From assembly GCA_030407085.1 (NCBI GenBank), contig CM059583.1, positions 26,324,001 through 26,388,000 on the forward strand: 64,000 nt of DNA, read 5' to 3'. The stretch is from Trichopria drosophilae (Eukaryota; Arthropoda; Insecta; Hymenoptera; Diapriidae). A model generated the notes under the pieces. It ran no database searches, was not told the origin of the DNA, and was given only the letters and a program-made list of their open reading frames with translations. A program made the position numbers and the translations under genes. Below are positions 59,401 through 64,000 of this stretch, in pieces (the first letter of the stretch is position 1; every line of letters begins with the position of its first letter).

Positions 59401-61539
59401 AAATATTATTAAAAGTCGATACCACATCTAACTATATTAGTTGTATTTTTACTGAATAATAAATGTTTTTAGTTTCTCTCTGCAATGCCAACTATTATGG
59501 ATATGTGCAGATATTTTTCCTATGATTTTGTTAAAGATGTTTGAAAAAGATCTAGTGAGATTGTATGTAGAAGCATTTATAGTTGACACTGCTCATCTGA
59601 AAGGAACTCCGCCTTTGTGTACTTTGGATAAACCATATGTACGTGGGATTATATTAAGTTTTTTCAAGAAAAAATCTTCAAATTTATATTACGATCAATT
59701 AATCAATTGATCTACTCCGAAGTATGTGATCGGATGATGATGATTTTTATGTCGACATCACAGGCTGCGATACAGTATGAATCTCCTAGTACACCCTAAG
59801 TAGCTAATATCCTACAGAAGATGAAAGGTTGTCGTCATTTATGCTTTTCCTTGTGAGATACTCTTTTAACCGATTTTATCAACGTTCCTGTCTGTTTTAT
59901 ATAATTAAATAAATTCACTGGTAGAATCAGTGAAATCGATTCAGAGATTGAAATTCAGTGACTGGTTCTTTTTTCTTCGATGGCAATTATCTTGGTCATA
60001 CTGAAAGTCTTCTACACCCACGCAACACGTTAATGGCAGTTCGTGTTTCAATATAAAATGTTTCGACAACCTACTTATTCCACTACTGACTTCGTTCCCT
60101 AAATTGTAGCCTGTGTGCTCCTGCTGATTTAGTCAGTAGTATGGTATAGGCTGCTAATCAGCACATACGTACTGATTCGCAGAGATTTTCTCTGATTTAA
60201 ATTTAGAAAGCATATAATTGTAACATCTACGACGCTCCATTTCGTAAGATTTGTAAAGTTTCCAGATCAACACAACAGTTCATCAACCAATTGAACAATT
60301 CATCTGCGGACAATTCATTACCCTCAAAGCTGAATCGTTCATTTATAATATTAAATAATTTTAAGGTTTTCAAAAAAGAAGAGTCTTTGATTGAAAGATT
60401 TGACACAAGAAGTTGAGCGCATCGTTTTCCTTTCCAAATGTAAGTTATTTACTGACATATGGGCAAAGTGTTCCTGGCTCAAATTTTGGATTTCAGTTAT
60501 TAAGTTCCGGGACCAATTCTAATATGACTATGTGTATAAATCATAATAACTAAAATTCAAATTCGAAATTGTAAATCTAAAAATCTTTGTTATGAGATCT
60601 CATTGAGAAATATAAACATTAGTTTGCTTTCTATTGCGGGTCAACTTTTATTGCTTAAACACTTACCTTAGATAAACGAAAAATGATATCGACCTATCAA
60701 GCTACCTAATATACTCAAATCATTTGCCCGTGTAGTAATTGACTATATTTAATTCACTTTTAGAACAGTGAGCTCAAATGTAACAGGTTTCACTGTGTCT
60801 TCAGTGAAAAAAACCGTTTATACAGTAAGTACGTTGTAAACCGCTTATTCAGCAGTGAGTATGTTTTCACTGTTTCAAATTTTGAGACTCTATTTTCATA
60901 CTTGCTAACTAAACTAATCAAAACATTACGGTAAGTCAAGTCTATTTTAATCCAGTTTTCCTATACCAGTAACGGAAAATTAAATAAACAGAATAGAAAC
61001 TGTCTAGAAAGTGGTCTCATTTTACTGGAGCGACTCAACTTCTGTAGTGGAATTTACTAATTCCTTAGTTAAATTAATTATTTTTTCCTTATCTGATATA
61101 AGGTAAATTAAGAATCCAGATTGCATTAGGTGCAATAATTGGTTTACGTTTAGATAGAAAGAGAGCTGGTAGACTAGTTCTTAGAATAGTCTCGTGAGAT
61201 AACAGAGGATGGCTATTGGACGATAGTCCGACGGGGATAACTGATATGGAATTATGTTGACAGGTGTCATGTGCATTTGTAGCCAATTTTTTAATTACTC
61301 TTAAAATAACTTAGACATTTTTGGAATTCGCAGTTCACCAATCAAATTAATTACGAGTGTATAACACAAGAAAGTATAACTTATCACAATACTTGTATTA
61401 TGCCAAGAACCGACGACCACGCTTTCGAAGACAAAGAAATTTCTATAGTAGCAACAAATTTCAGGATAACTATGTTTTTTAAATTCAAAAGAAAAAGTCC
61501 TTTAGAAGAAAAGAAACCGTCGTGATACACTCAACGATG
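59401..61539. other. Unassigned AT-rich sequence
   Basis: Several short complementary strings (tcactgt, acagtga) at 60770-60880 suggest a decayed hairpin element. The 62-aa frame at 59522-59710 has no domain. Confidence 0.4.
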
Positions 61540-61990
61540 CCCTTAAATCACTCGTAGCGGAATCCACCCGCTCTTTTCTTCTTTCTCTTTCTCATGGGAT
61601 TGCAGCTTCCTGTCGCTTGCTCTTGAGCAGTCCCGATGAAAAAAGGATAGATTTATATTTAAGGTCGGCTCGAATCCGCGCTCGGCATTTCGGGGATTCC
61701 AATCGACGATCGGCCGTACAGGATTCTATGCGATTTTTTTGGGCACTATTCCCTGTATTCGCGCCTCCGCCTATAATTATCTCCGTGCTGGATTGTTACC
61801 GCGGGCGGGTACTTGGATTTCTCAAGTTCCAAGGGAAGATGGAACCGATCCGTCTTTTGCACACGTCGCTTTTTTCAGGGGAAGAAGGGAGAAATTCAGG
61901 GCGATTTATCTGGGCCATTAATGCTGTTTCGAGTGAGTCGTTACGTGTGTCAGATTTTTTTGCGCGGTCCTCGCAGTGAGAAAGAGATGT
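61540..61990. promoter_or_regulatory. GC-rich island
   Basis: Raised GC with CpG (gcgctcggcatttcgggg near 61678). Overlapping frames on both strands up to 120 aa, none with a domain. Confidence 0.3.
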
Positions 61991-62719
61991 CAAAAAGAGG
62001 GGTCTCGTCGTTATTCAGAGTTGCGATTTTGTGCCAAACAATCGAGTTTTTGCTCTTGACGATTTCACACTTTATAAAGATGAAACATTTATGGGTCAAT
62101 TGAAAAATTTACTGTCCACTGGAGTACCATTTACACTTTTAGTGGGGCTACTTTTGTTTATACTTTTTACACATTCTCTAAGAACTGATCGATGTTTTTA
62201 TCATTTTTATTCAAAGTAGTTCTAAAATCCGTGTATTTGTTAAACGCGAATTGAACTCCGTATTTTTAATCGTTCAATATGAAAGTTTGCAGGCTACCAT
62301 AATTAATTAGACTTACTTAGATGAATCTAAAATTGTTCTGCTATTTCCATATATAGAATATAGTTACGCAATAGAATTATTTCGGGAGGTGGAAGGTTCT
62401 GCTGTTATAGGCAACTTGAGGATATCCAAACACACTTGCAAGTTACTAACACGTGCTGTGTAGGCCCACACAAAAAAACGGTCTGTACTTTTGATCATAC
62501 ATATATTTTTTGATGCTGAATCCGAATTTGAAGTCAGAATATGAAGTTCCGGACGTTTTTGGAGAGATAAACGCCAAAAACCACAATTTTTGGCGGTTTT
62601 AACGGGTTTTAGAAATTAAAAAAACAGAGTGTTACGGAGATTTTGACCCCATATTTGGATTCTACGGCTCAAAATGCATGGGAAACCATATTTTAAATAT
62701 TTAATTTCTTTTAGTTGAT
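61991..62719. other. Unassigned AT-rich sequence
   Basis: Nothing recognised up to the LINE fragment. Confidence 0.4.
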
Positions 62720-63835
62720 TGGCTATCGTCTTGTGTGAGTAAGTTTTTCGAAAGACTTGTCAAGAACCGTTTGCAATGGTGGGTGAAAACCAATAGCATT
62801 TTCTCGTCATCTCAATCTGGATTTAGAACAGGCAGATGACAACTTGCATAGACAACTTGACCGCATTGTTGTTAACTATCGAATAACCTTTTTCTAAAAA
62901 TAACGAAGTTATAGCAGCATTTTTAGATGTAAGAGGAGCTTTCGACAATGTCAATCCAGACTTTCTCAATAAAACTGATCTCGCTAGGTTGTTCTCTAAA
63001 AGTTGTACTGGTAATTCACTTTTTAACGGCAGAAAGAAATATATTTTAGAATAAAAACGGAACAACAATGCTATATGGATAAAATTATAAGGGCCTCCTA
63101 CAAGAGGGCGTTTTGAGTTCTCTCCTATATTTAATTTATGTTTCGGACATTTTACGAGGCGTCTCAAGTAGTTTATCAGTATGGCAATACGCTGATGACA
63201 TTGCTGTTTACACGACTGTAACCACTCCAAAAAATGCCAAAATATAGAGCAAGGCATCAAACAAATTAAAGAAAATCTTTTTAAAATGGGACTCGGAATT
63301 GTGTTCAGATACTGCGCAAATCGTTGTTGACTCGCATATTGTAAAATCTAGCAATTCAGTAAATTCTTTTGGCATATTGTTTGATTATGAACTGAAATTC
63401 GATAAATATATTGACTATCTAAGAGAAGTTAGTTTCAGAAGAATGAACATCATTCCCTGCACAAGAGCACCGAATTTTTCAAAAGTTACCACATCCAACA
63501 AAAAACCCACTGTTTCATAAATTAAACTTAAAAAGAGATTTTATAACTTGGATAAATAGAGCACGAGAGAAATCACTACCACCTGCCGGCATCCTTAGCT
63601 CGCATTGGATTTGCAATTGATCATAGGTGTTCCTGCGGTCATGAGACGGAAGACCTAGATCACGTATTTTGGAAGTGCCCAAAATGCGAATCAAACCGGA
63701 TGAAAATCTTAAGAGAGCTACGAAGTTTACAATTCCATACACCGCATAAAATGAGTACCTACCTCGCTATTCCAAACGTCACAGCGTTAAAAATTATCCA
63801 TAAGTTTCTTACATATCACGAATTGCGTCTCTGAT
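62720..63835 (+). pseudogene. LINE (jockey-like) RT 3' part, broken
   Basis: Plus-strand frames carry, in order: KFFERLVKNRLQWWV and SQSGFRTGR (62750-62838), VIAAFLDVRGAFDNVNPDFL (near 62905-62960, RT motif A), GVLSSLLYLIYVSDILRGV and the catalytic QYADDIAVYTT (63100-63215), then a C-terminal CSCGH...DHVFWKCPKC cysteine/histidine block (63628-63690), ending HELRL with TGA near 63834. This order is that of non-LTR retrotransposon ORF2, which copies its RNA at a nicked chromosomal site. The sequence starts within the RT fingers, typical of 5' truncation. Several frameshifts and stops make it inactive. The family is probably jockey/R1-related, not settled. Confidence 0.85.
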
Positions 63836-63876
63836 TGTATAGACTGTATTTAAGTTATATGTATTATTTGTATTGT

Positions 63877-63893
63877 AACCCTGCATCAGGGTT
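63877..63893 (+). ncRNA. 3' UTR hairpin of the LINE
   Basis: AACCCTG-CAT-CAGGGTT is a perfect 7-bp stem 43 bp after the stop codon and just before the A-rich tail (63903-63918, taataaatagaaaaaaa). LINEs often carry a 3' stem recognised by their own RT, so this may be the RNA handle. Confidence 0.6.
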
Positions 63894-63918
63894 TCATAAG
63901 TTAATAAATAGAAAAAAA

Positions 63919-64000
63919 CCCAGGTATAGCTTCGAAAATTCTAATGCTACGTTGAAAACTGTAATTCTTCGCAAAAATAGTAAAATGCTGCATAATTTTA
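63919..64000. other. Flank after LINE tail
   Basis: No feature. Confidence 0.4.

Noticed and set aside
61617..61979. 120-aa plus-strand frame
   Set aside because: Overlaps three other frames in a GC-rich island and shows no domain.
1..64000. CRISPR arrays, bacterial operons or prophage
   Set aside because: No repeat-spacer pattern, no dense coding and no ribosome-binding-site context. The retroelements and SINE are eukaryotic.

Overview
This window is AT-rich eukaryotic DNA, most likely from an insect and plausibly a hymenopteran. Reasons: very low GC with scattered GC-rich islands, a (TTAGG)n-type pentamer run, a TTAA-flanked piggyBac-like miniature element, a tRNA-headed SINE, and retroelement remnants (DIRS-like, Penelope-like, a 5'-truncated LINE) of kinds familiar from ants, wasps and sawflies. 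The clade is inference. I find no host protein-coding gene I can defend. The longest open frames outside transposons lie in GC-rich islands or repeats and show no recognisable domain, so the window reads as intergenic or intronic.

Layout. 1-1589: a very large near-perfect inverted repeat with a second palindrome nested in each arm. 3.4-14 kb: hairpins, minisatellites and a degenerate 1.2-kb foldback (9787-11047). 14.4-15.1 kb: GC-rich island with a TATA-like site. 17.9-21.8 kb: decayed monomers of a ~120-bp repeat in both orientations, partly inside TTAA-flanked stretches. 22.5-31.7 kb: three more islands, one copy of a dispersed repeat (second copy at 43.9 kb) and a tRNA-like remnant. 32.6-33.7 kb: a Penelope-like element (RT plus GIY-YIG), broken. 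34-43.4 kb: MITEs, islands and a clean piggyBac-like MITE. 43.5-43.8 kb: a full SINE with target-site duplication. 44.3-48.2 kb: a broken DIRS-like retrotransposon (gag, RT, RNase H) between inverted copies of a 16-bp minisatellite block. 49.4-52 kb: the main ~120-bp satellite array. 52.6-54.7 kb: three MITEs. 57.4-57.9 kb: GC-rich island with a perfect NRF-1/Ewg-type palindrome. 58.6-59.4 kb: a second Penelope-like remnant split by a hairpin element whose loop has hammerhead-like topology. 62.7-63.9 kb: a LINE 3' half ending in a hairpin.

Nothing here forms a working operon or pathway. All retroelement frames are interrupted. The points most worth checking are the fold at 58918-59081, the inverted minisatellite ends and palindromic motif set of the DIRS-like copy, the 622-bp palindrome, and the satellite that flips orientation and may travel inside TTAA elements. 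All boundaries and identities were estimated by eye.
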